Below are positions 22,454 to 31,494 of a DNA stretch of 49,453 bases, one piece after another. Position 1 is the first letter of the stretch, and every line of letters begins with the position of its first letter. The notes beneath the pieces were generated by a model that saw only the letters and a program-made list of their open reading frames with translations, ran no database searches and was not told the origin of the DNA. A program made the translations under genes and the position numbers. The stretch is from Puia dinghuensis (GTDB lineage Bacteria > Bacteroidota > Bacteroidia > Chitinophagales > Chitinophagaceae). The stretch is taken from the NCBI GenBank assembly GCA_026225275.1, contig JAMFSL010000097.1, positions 1-49,453 of the forward strand, in the 5' to 3' direction.

Positions 22454-23992
22454 TCATGGCAGTGGGCTTGATTGTTCCAAAAATGCTGTCAACTTTTTCT
22501 GCTCCTTATACTTCGGTTGATCATCGATAAATTTCGGGCAGATCTGTCTTACCTTTTCGTAGACCGACAGGGTGATGGGAGCCAGTTTCGACTGACAGCC
22601 GGCATAGTCGATCGCCTGCGCAATCGCCATCAGCTGGATACTCAGTACTTCGAATGAATTATCGATGACCTTTTTAGTCAACAGAGCTGCATTGGCGCCC
22701 ATGCTGACAATGTCCTGGTTATCGTTATTGTTGGGGATGCTGTGGACGTACATCGGAAAAGACAGGGTCTGGTTTTCCGCGACGGTGGACGTAGCGGTGA
22801 ACTGTACGCCCTGCATGCCGAAATTAAAGCCCAATACGCCCAGGTTGACAAAAGGAGGAAATTTCTGATTGAGCTTGTCGTTGAGAAGGTAGTTGAGCTG
22901 CCTTTCCGCCAGCATAGATAATTTGGTGATGGCGATCCTCAGTTTGTCCATTTCCAGCGCTACATAGTCACCGTGAAAATTTCCGCCATGGAAGATGTTC
23001 TGGTTCACATGATCGACGACGGGATTGTCATTGACGGAGTTCAGCTCATCCACCAGCACCTTTTCGGCCTGCCGGACAGTATCGTCGATCGGCCCCAATA
23101 CCTGGGTCACACAGCGCAGGGAATAATATTCCTGTACTTTGTCTTCAAAGACCGACTGCTGGAGGCTGCCGGGATGGTATAAATGTTCGGTCCGGCTGCG
23201 GATCATTTTACTGCCCTGCAAGATGTCGCGCATCGTGGCAGCGATCTTGTTCTGGCCGGGATGATGTTTGACGATATTGAGCTCATAAGAATAATGATCG
23301 CTATACGCTTCGACAATTTCGTTTGTCAGTGCGGACAGGAGGGCAGACCACTCTACCAGCCGGGCGGCGCGGAGGATGTTGACCAGTCCGATGCCCGTCA
23401 TGGCGGAGGTGCCGTTCAAAATGGCTAATCCTTCGCGGATGCGGATAGAAAGTGGGCGGAGACCCAACCGGGCGAATATTTCTCCCGCGGGGTGAATAGC
23501 GCCTTCATAAAAGACTTCTCCTTCACCGATCAGCGTCAGTCCGACGTGGGCCAGCTGAACCAGGTCCCCGCTGGCGCCCACGCCGCCATGTTCAAAGATG
23601 CAGGGCATGACATCCTTGTCGATCAGGTCTTTCAGCAAGTTGACGGCATCAGGGTGTACGCCGGAGTAACCTTGCATGAGACTGTTGAGGCGGGTGATCA
23701 GCGTGGCCCTGACGAGTTGAGGGGATAGCAGATTACCGCTGCCCGAGCAGTGGCTGCGGATCAGGTTATATTGCAGCTGAAGGAGGTTTTCGGTTTCGAC
23801 CTTGTACTGCGCCATCGGCCCGAAACCGGTATTGATGCCATAGATCAGCTTATCCGACGAAAAATGGGTCAGGAAATTAAAATTGGCTTCTACCTTTTCC
23901 ACAGCCGCCTTGTCCAGGGAGAGCCGTTTTTTATGATGAAGAATAGCCGAAAAATCGGTTAGCGAGAGAGCTTGGTGTCCAACAGATATCAT
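22454..23992 (-). CDS. Aromatic amino acid ammonia-lyase, probably tyrosine ammonia-lyase
   Basis: A 512-residue lyase that should form 4-coumarate, the aryl starter of flexirubins. The MIO cofactor triad Ala140-Ser141-Gly142 lies in GGVGASGDLVQLAH, and Tyr51 in YGINTGFGPM is the lid tyrosine. It closely resembles in recall the well-known Flavobacterium johnsoniae TAL, including YNLIRSH..G, the DLVQL block and SIPNNNDNQDIVSMG. The selectivity site reads Ser80-His81, as in histidine lyases and in that Flavobacterium TAL, not the His-Leu of Rhodobacter TAL. The ATG at 23992 is preferred to a TTG three codons earlier. Next to the ligase that would activate the product. Confidence 0.88.
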   Translation of the reverse strand: MISVGHQALSLTDFSAILHHKKRLSLDKAAVEKVEANFNFLTHFSSDKLIYGINTGFGPMAQYKVETENLLQLQYNLIRSHCSGSGNLLSPQLVRATLITRLNSLMQGYSGVHPDAVNLLKDLIDKDVMPCIFEHGGVGASGDLVQLAHVGLTLIGEGEVFYEGAIHPAGEIFARLGLRPLSIRIREGLAILNGTSAMTGIGLVNILRAARLVEWSALLSALTNEIVEAYSDHYSYELNIVKHHPGQNKIAATMRDILQGSKMIRSRTEHLYHPGSLQQSVFEDKVQEYYSLRCVTQVLGPIDDTVRQAEKVLVDELNSVNDNPVVDHVNQNIFHGGNFHGDYVALEMDKLRIAITKLSMLAERQLNYLLNDKLNQKFPPFVNLGVLGFNFGMQGVQFTATSTVAENQTLSFPMYVHSIPNNNDNQDIVSMGANAALLTKKVIDNSFEVLSIQLMAIAQAIDYAGCQSKLAPITLSVYEKVRQICPKFIDDQPKYKEQKKLTAFLEQSSPLP

Positions 23993-24031
23993 GGGCTGCA
24001 AGTTATTTATATTCGATTCACCCGGAAATAA

Positions 24032-25294
24032 TTATTTTCTCCGGTCAAGAAATTTGATGGCTTTTCTGCTGGCTTCCGGGAATTGCATTTTTTGTATGCC
24101 TGCCGCGTCGATATAGACGATATGTGGGCTCACTCTCAGTCTGGCCTGTAGGTAGGACCGGATCCGGTGGTCACATTCTTCCGTCCGGGCGGCCGGCACC
24201 AGGTGGAGCAGTATTTCGTCAAGGCCGACCTCATTGGAATAGACTTCCACTACAAAGTCGAGGACTTCCTCCATTTCATTCAGCAGGTCGAAAAGAGCGG
24301 GGGGATACAGCGTAGTCCCCTTGAATTTGATCATTTGCTGTTTTCGGCCGATGATCGGCGACAGGCGAAGGCTGGTCCTGCCACAAGCGCAGGGCTGGTC
24401 GTCATAGGTGCAGATATCCCCTGTTTTATAGCGGATCAGGGGCATTCCTTCGATACCCAGGGTGGTAATCGTGACTTCGCCAGCTATTCCGGGACCCACT
24501 TTCCGATCGTTGTCATCCAGCAATTCGACAATCAGCAGTTCGGGCTGGAGATGGCCGCCTTTCCCTTCCCCGCATTCCGTAAAGGCAGTTTGCATTTCAG
24601 TAGAGGCATAGGTAGAGTAGAGGCGGATATTCCAGGCCTCTGTTATCTTTTTACCCAGGATGTTCAGGGAGAAATCCGGATGGCGGATATTTTCACCGAT
24701 GCAGATGGCCTTTTTGACGGAAGACCGGTTGAGATCGATGTGGTTCTCCCTGGCGTAGCTGATGAGCTTAAGCATAAAGGAGGGCACCGCCACCAGCACG
24801 GTCGGTTCGAGCCGGATAATAGTCTGCCATTGAAGGGCAGGGACACCAGGTCCGACACGGATCACTCCGGCGCCCAGTTTGCGGATGCCCGAATAATAGG
24901 CTATTCCGGCCATGAATTGCCGGTCCAGTGTCAGCATTAACTGGTAGATATCTCCAGCCGAGCCATCCGCGCACAAAAAAGAATGGTATTCATTATCAGC
25001 CAGGCGGTTCAGGTCATTATGCGTAAGGGCAATCGTAACGGGGCTTCCCAGTGTCCCTGACGTGGTCGTATATTCCGCGATCCGATCTCGTCCCGTACAG
25101 AGGAAATCCATGTTCCGGCGTTGCAGATGTTCCTTCGTGGTAGGGGGGATCGTGGAGAGATCGTCCAGTGTCCGAATGGTGGCGGGATCGATATGGTGCA
25201 GGGCAAACCATTCCCGGTAGAAAGGGGAAAAGCGGCCGGCGTAGGTCAGTAATTCCTGTAGTTTTTGCTCTTGCAAACCCCCACCGGTGTTCAC
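24032..25294 (-). CDS. AMP-dependent ligase, phenylacetate-CoA ligase-like (aryl acid activation)
   Basis: A 420-residue adenylating enzyme. Features are the phosphate loop TTSGTLGSPVTIALTHND, the acid YASTEMQTAFTEC and the YKTGDICTYDDQPCACGRT block with a Cys-rich hairpin. It lies directly upstream of the ammonia-lyase on the transcript and most likely activates 4-coumarate to the CoA or ACP thioester as primer for the aryl polyene. GTG start at 25294 overlaps the greA stop (GTGA), so translation is coupled to greA. Confidence 0.88.
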   Translation of the reverse strand: MNTGGGLQEQKLQELLTYAGRFSPFYREWFALHHIDPATIRTLDDLSTIPPTTKEHLQRRNMDFLCTGRDRIAEYTTTSGTLGSPVTIALTHNDLNRLADNEYHSFLCADGSAGDIYQLMLTLDRQFMAGIAYYSGIRKLGAGVIRVGPGVPALQWQTIIRLEPTVLVAVPSFMLKLISYARENHIDLNRSSVKKAICIGENIRHPDFSLNILGKKITEAWNIRLYSTYASTEMQTAFTECGEGKGGHLQPELLIVELLDDNDRKVGPGIAGEVTITTLGIEGMPLIRYKTGDICTYDDQPCACGRTSLRLSPIIGRKQQMIKFKGTTLYPPALFDLLNEMEEVLDFVVEVYSNEVGLDEILLHLVPAARTEECDHRIRSYLQARLRVSPHIVYIDAAGIQKMQFPEASRKAIKFLDRRK

Positions 25295-25764
25295 ACGGTA
25301 ATTTTTTCAATTTTGAATTGCAGGCTGCCGGCTGGCACCTGTACCTGGGCTACCTCTCCCACCTGCTTGCCCAGCAGGCCCTTTCCGATGGGAGAAGTGA
25401 CGGAGATCTTCCCTAGTTTGAGATCTGCCTCTTTTTCAGATACCAGATGATAGGTGATCTGCTTTTTATTCGTCAGGTTGGTAACGGTCACCTTCGTCAG
25501 AATAGAAACCTTGCTGGTGTCGATTGTCCCTTCATCCATGACGCGGGCGTTGGCCAGATCACTTTCCAGCTTCTGTATTTTAGCCTCCAGCAAGCCCTGG
25601 GCTTCCTTTGCCGCGTCATATTCCGCATTTTCCCGGAGATCACCCTTTTCACGGGCCTCGGCAATAGCTTTGGATGCGGCCTGCCTTTCCACGGTTTTCA
25701 TTTTCTGTAATTCAGACTTCAGCTGTTCCAGCACATCTTTTGTGAAATAGGTGAATCCACTCAT
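25291..25764 (-). CDS. greA: Transcription elongation factor GreA
   Basis: A 157-residue GreA: N-terminal coiled coil (residues about 1-80) with the tip AREKGDLRENAEYDAAKE, and the C-terminal FKBP-like domain holding GKISVTSPIGKGLLGK. It enters the secondary channel of RNA polymerase and stimulates transcript cleavage to rescue stalled complexes. A strong Shine-Dalgarno AGGAGG lies just upstream of the ATG, unusual for this phylum. Its stop codon overlaps the start of the pigment ligase, so the two share a transcript. Confidence 0.96.
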   Translation of the reverse strand: MSGFTYFTKDVLEQLKSELQKMKTVERQAASKAIAEAREKGDLRENAEYDAAKEAQGLLEAKIQKLESDLANARVMDEGTIDTSKVSILTKVTVTNLTNKKQITYHLVSEKEADLKLGKISVTSPIGKGLLGKQVGEVAQVQVPAGSLQFKIEKITV

Positions 25765-25929
25765 AGTTCCTCCTTTGTGTTATGATTGACCCATTGGTCG
25801 GGCGGCCTTCGCCGAAACAATTATTAACCTGTCGGTTGGGTGGCCTCCGGCCGCCCAAAGAAAAAAAATACAACGCCCTGGAATATTGATCCAAGGCATT
25901 GCATTAGGGCTGTAAAGATAACGAAAATA

Positions 25930-26853
25930 TTACAATCCAAGTTTTTCCAGAACGACCTTCGCCATTTTGTAGAAGGCCTCATGGGTATAGCCTGCGATAT
26001 GGGGGGTGATCAGGGTGTCCGGCCGGTCAAGCAACCACTTCAGCTGCTCGCGCTGGAGGTCGGTATAGGTGTCCAGCCGTTCGTTTTCCAATACATCCAG
26101 GGCGGCGCCGGCGATCTTGCCCTTTTCCAGGGCCCGGATCAGAGCGGCGGTATCATGGACCTTCCCGCGGGAGGCATTGATGAACCAGGGTTTTCTTTCC
26201 AGGGACTCGAAAAAGGCGTCTCCGGCCATGTGGAAGGTCTCGTCCGTCAGCGGTACGTGAAAACTGATCACATCGGCATACCGGGCCAGTTGTTCCAGTG
26301 AGGCCTCCCGGACCATGCCTTTAGCGAAATCGTATTTGTATTTGTCATAGGCCAGAATGGTGACATCGAAAGAAGCGAGCAATTTGGCGAAGGCGCCCCC
26401 GGCATTGCCGAAGCCGACGATCCCGACCGTTTTGCCGGTCAGTTCGGTTCCCCGGTTGGGGTCCCGGATCCATTTGCCTTCCTTGATCTCCTGCTCGCTG
26501 GTGACGATCTTGTTCATGAGGGTCAGCAGCATACCCAGCACATGTTCCCCTACAGCATTGCGGTTACCCTCCGGGCTGCTGACGCAACGGATGCCTTTTT
26601 CTTCTGCATAAGTGGTATCGATCAGCTCCATACCGCTCCCCAGGCGGCCGATCCACTGCAGGGAAGCGGCCTGGTCGATGATGGGGCGGTCGATCTTCAA
26701 GCGGGTGGTGACGATCAGGCCTTCCACCCCTTCCAGAGAATTCAGAAGCTCTTCATAGGTGATCTGGGGGGAATATTGGACGGTGTATCCTTTTTCCGTC
26801 AGGGTTTTGGCCAGATATTCGTGGGTTTTAGCGGTAATAATGACCTTCTTCAT
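25930..26853 (-). CDS. D-isomer-specific 2-hydroxyacid dehydrogenase (phosphoglycerate dehydrogenase-like)
   Basis: A 307-residue NAD-dependent dehydrogenase. The nucleotide-binding motif is [14 protein letters not shown], and the active-site set is [10 protein letters not shown] (Arg), LDVLENERL (Glu) and [12 protein letters not shown] (His). It lacks the C-terminal ACT domain of classical SerA. The specific substrate (3-phosphoglycerate, glyoxylate or another) is not decided. It follows rsmA by 4 bases in the same direction. The next 165 bases before greA hold GC-rich hairpins but no gene. Confidence 0.9.
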   Translation of the reverse strand: MKKVIITAKTHEYLAKTLTEKGYTVQYSPQITYEELLNSLEGVEGLIVTTRLKIDRPIIDQAASLQWIGRLGSGMELIDTTYAEEKGIRCVSSPEGNRNAVGEHVLGMLLTLMNKIVTSEQEIKEGKWIRDPNRGTELTGKTVGIVGFGNAGGAFAKLLASFDVTILAYDKYKYDFAKGMVREASLEQLARYADVISFHVPLTDETFHMAGDAFFESLERKPWFINASRGKVHDTAALIRALEKGKIAGAALDVLENERLDTYTDLQREQLKWLLDRPDTLITPHIAGYTHEAFYKMAKVVLEKLGL

Positions 26854-26857
26854 TTAT

Positions 26858-27622
26858 TTATAATCGTGGTTGTTTCTTCATTTTCCAGGTAAGTTCTGCA
26901 AAATCACCGATCGTCAATTGTTCTGCACGTTGTCCGAACAAGGGGTCTTTGAGGGTTTCGGCATCGAAAAGGGCTTTCACCGCATTGCGGAGAGTCTTTC
27001 TGCGCTGGTTAAACGCCGTTTTAACGAGCAGGAAGAAGCTCTTTTCATCACTGAAATTGGGTAAGGCAGTGGGGATAAGGCGGATCACTGCACTTTTTAC
27101 CTTGGGCGGTGGGTTAAAGCATTGTTCGCTGACCTCGAAAAGGTATTCTACCCGAAAAAAAGCCTGGATCAGCACGCTGAGCACGCCATAAGTTTTGGAA
27201 CCTTCTTTGGCGGCTACCCGCAGGGCCACTTCTTTCTGGAACATCCCTATCACCGTGCCGATGTCGGATTTCCAATCCAGCAGCTTAAACAGGATCTGGG
27301 TAGAAATATTGTAAGGGAAATTACCGATCACCGAGAATTGGCCGTCGAATGGTTTTTCCAGATCGAGGATACTGGCATGCAGTATCTTACCCTGCAGGAC
27401 CGGCCAGGTCGTCTGCAGGTAGACAATCTTCTCCTCATCGAGCTCTACCGCCTTGAAATCGACACTTTCCAGCTCCAGCAGGTATTTGGTGAGGGCTCCG
27501 CCCCCCGGTCCTACTTCCAGCAGGCGGGTGAAGGGGTGAGCGTCCAGGCTGGCGACGATTTTCCGGGCTATATTCTCATCCCGAAGGAAATGCTGGCCGA
27601 GGGATTTTTTTAAAGTATACAT
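26858..27622 (-). CDS. rsmA: 16S rRNA dimethyladenosine transferase RsmA (KsgA)
   Basis: A 254-residue SAM-dependent enzyme that dimethylates two adenines in the 3' hairpin of 16S rRNA. The N-terminus MYTLKKSLGQHFLRDENIA is standard, and the SAM motif LEVGPGGGALTKYL and the catalytic NFPYNIST are present. The start at 27622 is preferred over an in-frame Met 42 bases upstream because a leftward -7 box lies at 27631-27638 and the family begins here. Confidence 0.96.
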   Translation of the reverse strand: MYTLKKSLGQHFLRDENIARKIVASLDAHPFTRLLEVGPGGGALTKYLLELESVDFKAVELDEEKIVYLQTTWPVLQGKILHASILDLEKPFDGQFSVIGNFPYNISTQILFKLLDWKSDIGTVIGMFQKEVALRVAAKEGSKTYGVLSVLIQAFFRVEYLFEVSEQCFNPPPKVKSAVIRLIPTALPNFSDEKSFFLLVKTAFNQRRKTLRNAVKALFDAETLKDPLFGQRAEQLTIGDFAELTWKMKKQPRL

Positions 27623-27630
27623 CGGGAAGG

Positions 27631-27638
27631 CAAAAGTA
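27631..27638 (-). promoter_or_regulatory. Candidate -7 box for rsmA
   Basis: On the minus strand this reads TACTTTTG, an exact TAnnTTTG match, 9 bases upstream of the chosen rsmA ATG in the 56-base gap to divergent pdxA. Confidence 0.45.
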
Positions 27639-27678
27639 CGGGAAATCGTATCTTTACCCGGCAAATAAGAAATAGCGC

Positions 27679-28773
27679 ATGAACGTACAACTACAAAAGC
27701 CCGTGATCGGGATCTCTATCGGTGACCTGAATGGAATTGGAACTGAGCTGATCATTAAGACCTTTTCCGATCACCGGCTACTGGAATTGTGTACGCCGCT
27801 GATCTTTGCGTCGAACAAGCTGATCAATTTTTACCGGAAATCCACACCGGAGCTCCCGTTCAACTACCAGAACACGAAGGACTTTACGCGGATCACGCCC
27901 AAGCAGATCAATATTTACAATTGCTGGGAGGAAGAGCTTGCGATCACGCCGGGGCAGCTGACCGATATCGGCGGCTCCTATGCTGTCAAGTCGCTGATTA
28001 CCGCCGTTGAAGCCCTGCGGGATAAAAAGATCCATGGCCTGGTGACGGCGCCCATTCATAAAAAGAATACTCAATCCCCTGCTTTCGACTTTACGGGGCA
28101 TACTCCTTATCTCAAGCATGCTTTCAACGTGAATGATGTGCTGATGCTGATGGTATCGGATAATTTCAGGGTGGGTTTGGTGACCGAGCACGTACCGGTA
28201 AAGGACATTGCCCTTTATATTACCCGGGAAGCCATTCTTTCCAAGTTGACTATCCTGCGGGACAGCCTTGTCAGGGACTTCGGCATCGATAAGCCGCGGA
28301 TCGCGGTACTCGGGTTGAATCCGCATGCGGGAGACGAAGGTCTGATTGGAAAAGAGGATGAAGAGATCATCAAGCCGGCGATCAAAGACGCCAAACATCA
28401 TATGATGGTATTCGGCCCGTACAGTGCCGATGCCTTTTTCGCCCGGGGCTACCACAACCGCTTCGACGCGGTGCTGGCCATGTATCATGACCAGGGGCTT
28501 ATCCCTTTCAAATCACTGGCCGGCGGAGAGGGGGTGAACTTTACAGCCGGTCTGCCGATGGTCAGGACCTCGCCGGATCATGGTACTGCCTTCGATATTG
28601 CCGGGAAGAACAAGGCTGACAGTACTTCCTTCCTCACAGCTGTCTACACCTGCCTCGATATCATCCGCAACCGGCAGGAATATGATGAGAACCGGAGCAA
28701 TCCCATGAGAAAGATGGGCGGCATGGTCATTGCGAATGCCGTAGATGAAAAACTGGAGGGCAGCAGAGGATAA
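27679..28773 (+). CDS. pdxA: 4-hydroxythreonine-4-phosphate dehydrogenase PdxA
   Basis: A 364-residue NAD-dependent enzyme of pyridoxal phosphate synthesis. Typical blocks are SIGDLNGIGTELI, VTAPIHKKN, DFTGHTPYL (metal-binding His), LNPHAGDEG, MYHDQGLIPFK and TSPDHGTAFDIAG (metal-binding His). Divergent from rsmA, a neighbourhood seen in many bacteria. Slightly longer than E. coli PdxA. Confidence 0.95.
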   Translation: MNVQLQKPVIGISIGDLNGIGTELIIKTFSDHRLLELCTPLIFASNKLINFYRKSTPELPFNYQNTKDFTRITPKQINIYNCWEEELAITPGQLTDIGGSYAVKSLITAVEALRDKKIHGLVTAPIHKKNTQSPAFDFTGHTPYLKHAFNVNDVLMLMVSDNFRVGLVTEHVPVKDIALYITREAILSKLTILRDSLVRDFGIDKPRIAVLGLNPHAGDEGLIGKEDEEIIKPAIKDAKHHMMVFGPYSADAFFARGYHNRFDAVLAMYHDQGLIPFKSLAGGEGVNFTAGLPMVRTSPDHGTAFDIAGKNKADSTSFLTAVYTCLDIIRNRQEYDENRSNPMRKMGGMVIANAVDEKLEGSRG

Positions 28774-28839
28774 TTTTTGAACTTACCCAACGTTATAGGT
28801 GGTTAGAGGCGTACATACCAATAATCCTAAACCACTCTT

Positions 28840-29814
28840 ATGACTATCCATGCTGACAACCTTCCCTGGACGGAATCTCCCTTTTTTGAAGGTGAATTAC
28901 AGGAATCTACGCTAAGCGCTGAAGATAAAGCATTTGTCAAAGATTTTTCCGAAAATGGCTATGCCGTTTTTGATCCGGGGCTAGACCTGTCACTGATCGA
29001 TAGTCTGGTGGGCAGCATGAAACCTCATTTTGCAAAGATTGACGGGGAAGACAAAAGGCTGCAGGACTCCTGGGCCTATAATGAATGCATCAGGAAAGTA
29101 GCTGTATCCGACATAGTGCTGCATAAATTGCGAATCCTCTACCGTCGCGAACCCATCCCCTTTCAGACCCTGAATTTCGCGGTAGGCACGCAGCAAAAGA
29201 CCCATTCGGACATGGTGCATTTTAATTCGATCCCCCATCGCTTTATGTGTGGAGTGTGGGTCGCCTTTGAAGATATCACCGAGAACAACGGCCCGTTGCA
29301 TTATTATCCGAAGAGTCATAAACTGCCCTTTTATGACATGATCGACATGGGGGTAAAAGCCAGTGACAATATCAGCGCGAAAAAAGCCCTTATGGCCTAC
29401 GCTGAAAATTATACGAGTTTTATCCAGGAGATGATAGAGGCTTTGAAACTCAAAAAGCAAACCCTGACGATCAAGAAGGGGCAGGCGATGATCTGGTCTG
29501 CCAACCTGCTGCATGGCGGGGAAATGATCCATACGCCGGGCGCCAGCCGGTATTCCCAGGTGACCCATTATTACTTCGACAATTGTATTTATTATGTACC
29601 GCGCTTATCGGATATCGCCATCAACAAGATCTACCTCAATAATCTCGTGAATATCAGGACAGGCAAAAAGGTCGTCAACAGCTATTTTGGTAAGGAAGTC
29701 AAACCGGCGACCAAAATACAGCTGCAGCAGAGTGCGATAAGAATGCTCAGCAAGATATCTCCGTTGTTTCCCAAAGAGATCGTGGACAGGATAAAGTCCG
29801 TCGTTGTAGGGTAG
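28840..29814 (+). CDS. Phytanoyl-CoA dioxygenase (PhyH) family protein
   Basis: A 324-residue Fe(II)/2-oxoglutarate oxygenase. The metal site is visible as HSDMVHF (His-x-Asp) and, far downstream, NLLHGGEMI (distal His), followed by an Arg in GASRYS that would bind 2-oxoglutarate. The GVWVAFEDITENNGPL segment is typical of PhyH proteins. It would hydroxylate a small molecule or lipid, identity unknown. The C-terminal 80 residues are basic and less typical. Its end lies 9 bases from the convergent phosphatase gene. Confidence 0.85.
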   Translation: MTIHADNLPWTESPFFEGELQESTLSAEDKAFVKDFSENGYAVFDPGLDLSLIDSLVGSMKPHFAKIDGEDKRLQDSWAYNECIRKVAVSDIVLHKLRILYRREPIPFQTLNFAVGTQQKTHSDMVHFNSIPHRFMCGVWVAFEDITENNGPLHYYPKSHKLPFYDMIDMGVKASDNISAKKALMAYAENYTSFIQEMIEALKLKKQTLTIKKGQAMIWSANLLHGGEMIHTPGASRYSQVTHYYFDNCIYYVPRLSDIAINKIYLNNLVNIRTGKKVVNSYFGKEVKPATKIQLQQSAIRMLSKISPLFPKEIVDRIKSVVVG

Positions 29815-29823
29815 GTTGGTCTT

Positions 29824-31482
29824 TCAATGGTGAATGATCTCTTCTATCGGCTGACCGATACAACCGCTAGGCACCTGGATTTGCAAGAGGGCCGATAGTG
29901 TAGGCGCGATGTCCGTCATCTTTACCGGCCGGTCGGTATGACCGGGTGCGATCTTCCAGCCCATGAACAGCAAGGGAATATGAGTATCATCCGGATACAC
30001 GAGGCCATGATCCGCCCCTTTCGGACTTCCGATCTTCCAGCCAGGCTGTGGCAGGATGGCCATGTCTCCGCTGCGCTGGCGGTTGTACCCATTGATCAGC
30101 CGGTCTCTCACTGCAGGCGGCAGTGTGGCCAAAGCCAGGGATTCCTCGGGCAGGATACCCGCTATTCCGGGCCAGGTCGTCGTCAACTTCGTAATGTACG
30201 ATTCGACCGTCTGTAAGGCAACTCCCTTTTGTTCAAAGACTTCCCGGTTCAGATAGAGTTGTAATTCAACGATGGCTTCGACACCTCCGGTCACCTGGAA
30301 TTTAGCAGCCAGTGAATCATTGAGTACAGTGGCCATCTTGTCCGGATCCCAGGTCCCGGCGGGCATCCTATGTTCCAGGGAATAGCCGGGAGCCGGAGTA
30401 ACGCCGTGGTCTGCCGTCAGAAATATCAAATAATTCCCTTTTCCGAAGCGACCATCCAGCCAGGTCAAAAAACCGGCTATATTCCGGTCTAACCGCAAGT
30501 AGGTATCTTCTATCTCCAGGGAGTTGGGCCCGTACTGGTGCCCTACGCCATCCGGACTGGAAAGGCTGATGGCCAGGAGGTCAGTCGCTTCTCCTTCACC
30601 CAATCTATATCCTAGTATGGCAGCTTTGGCGAAATCCAGGGTGAGGTCGTCGCCCCCGGGACCGCTGCGGATCGAATTATGGTGGGGGAATACCGGTTTT
30701 TGTTCCCCTGCAGAAACGTTTTCATAGGATTCGTCATCGGGTGTGCTTTGTGTATAGGAGGCAACGGGATATAGCGTTTCCCACTTGTGATGGCGATACT
30801 TATCCATATTCGGGCCGGCATTGAATTGCTGCGCCCAGTCCGGTAGTTGCTGCATGTAATAGCTGTCGCTGATGAAGTGGCCGGCTTTGTCGTCGAACCA
30901 GAAGGCAGCCATAGCAGTGTGTCCGGCAGGTAAGATGGCCGCGCGATCTTTCAACGCGACGCCGACGACTTTACTCTTAAAATTATCCGCCATATTCATT
31001 TCGTCGCCGAGCGTTGTCGTCAGCAGATTGGCAGGGGACATCCCCATGCGGGCAGCCAGGCCGGCGGTGGAGTCATGGGTGACTCCGATCAGGCTCACGG
31101 TGGTATCTTCCGTACAATAGATCTTTTTGTGGTGGTAACGGTCGTACCAGTCATTGTTGACGATGCCTGTAATGGCGGGTACGGAACCGGTATATACAGC
31201 GGTATGGCCACAGGCCGTGACGGATGGCGAATAGTCGATCAGGGTGTTATCACAACTAAAGCCCTGGGATAGCAGTCTGCGAAAGCCGTCGGGACCATAT
31301 CGCGCCCGGAAACGAACTAAATAATCCCAGCGCATCTGGTCGACGACCAGGCCGACGACGATCTTTGGGCGGGCGGGAGCCAGAAGTTTGGGCTGAGGCG
31401 GAATTTCGAGGTGCGGCGATTGGGCGAATGCTCCGACGGATGATAATGCAACAAAAGAAAAAAAGAAAATCAACTTTTTCAT
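29824..31482 (-). CDS. Alkaline phosphatase PafA-like (secreted, calcium/zinc type)
   Basis: A 552-residue alkaline-phosphatase-superfamily enzyme with a signal peptide (cut near residue 20, AFAQ). Metal Asp48 in VGLVVDQMRWDY, the probable nucleophile Thr89 in SVTACGHTAVYTG, and further metal ligands in SSPDGVGHQYGP, LTADHGVTPAPG and GADHGLVYPDD match PafA of Bacteroidota, a broad phosphomonoesterase. Last of a run of three related genes behind a SusC/SusD pair. Confidence 0.9.
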   Translation of the reverse strand: MKKLIFFFSFVALSSVGAFAQSPHLEIPPQPKLLAPARPKIVVGLVVDQMRWDYLVRFRARYGPDGFRRLLSQGFSCDNTLIDYSPSVTACGHTAVYTGSVPAITGIVNNDWYDRYHHKKIYCTEDTTVSLIGVTHDSTAGLAARMGMSPANLLTTTLGDEMNMADNFKSKVVGVALKDRAAILPAGHTAMAAFWFDDKAGHFISDSYYMQQLPDWAQQFNAGPNMDKYRHHKWETLYPVASYTQSTPDDESYENVSAGEQKPVFPHHNSIRSGPGGDDLTLDFAKAAILGYRLGEGEATDLLAISLSSPDGVGHQYGPNSLEIEDTYLRLDRNIAGFLTWLDGRFGKGNYLIFLTADHGVTPAPGYSLEHRMPAGTWDPDKMATVLNDSLAAKFQVTGGVEAIVELQLYLNREVFEQKGVALQTVESYITKLTTTWPGIAGILPEESLALATLPPAVRDRLINGYNRQRSGDMAILPQPGWKIGSPKGADHGLVYPDDTHIPLLFMGWKIAPGHTDRPVKMTDIAPTLSALLQIQVPSGCIGQPIEEIIHH

Positions 31483-31494
31483 GGTACAGTGACG

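Noticed and set aside
25790-25860. GC-rich inverted repeats after the greA start as a terminator
   Set aside because: The stem (GGGTGGCC/GGCCGCCC) is followed by A, not T, on the plus strand, and on the greA strand it lies upstream of the gene without a T run after it.
28774-28839. Loose inverted repeat (GTGGTTAG / CTAAACCAC) before the PhyH gene
   Set aside because: The arms need a bulge and the spacer is long; too weak to call an operator.
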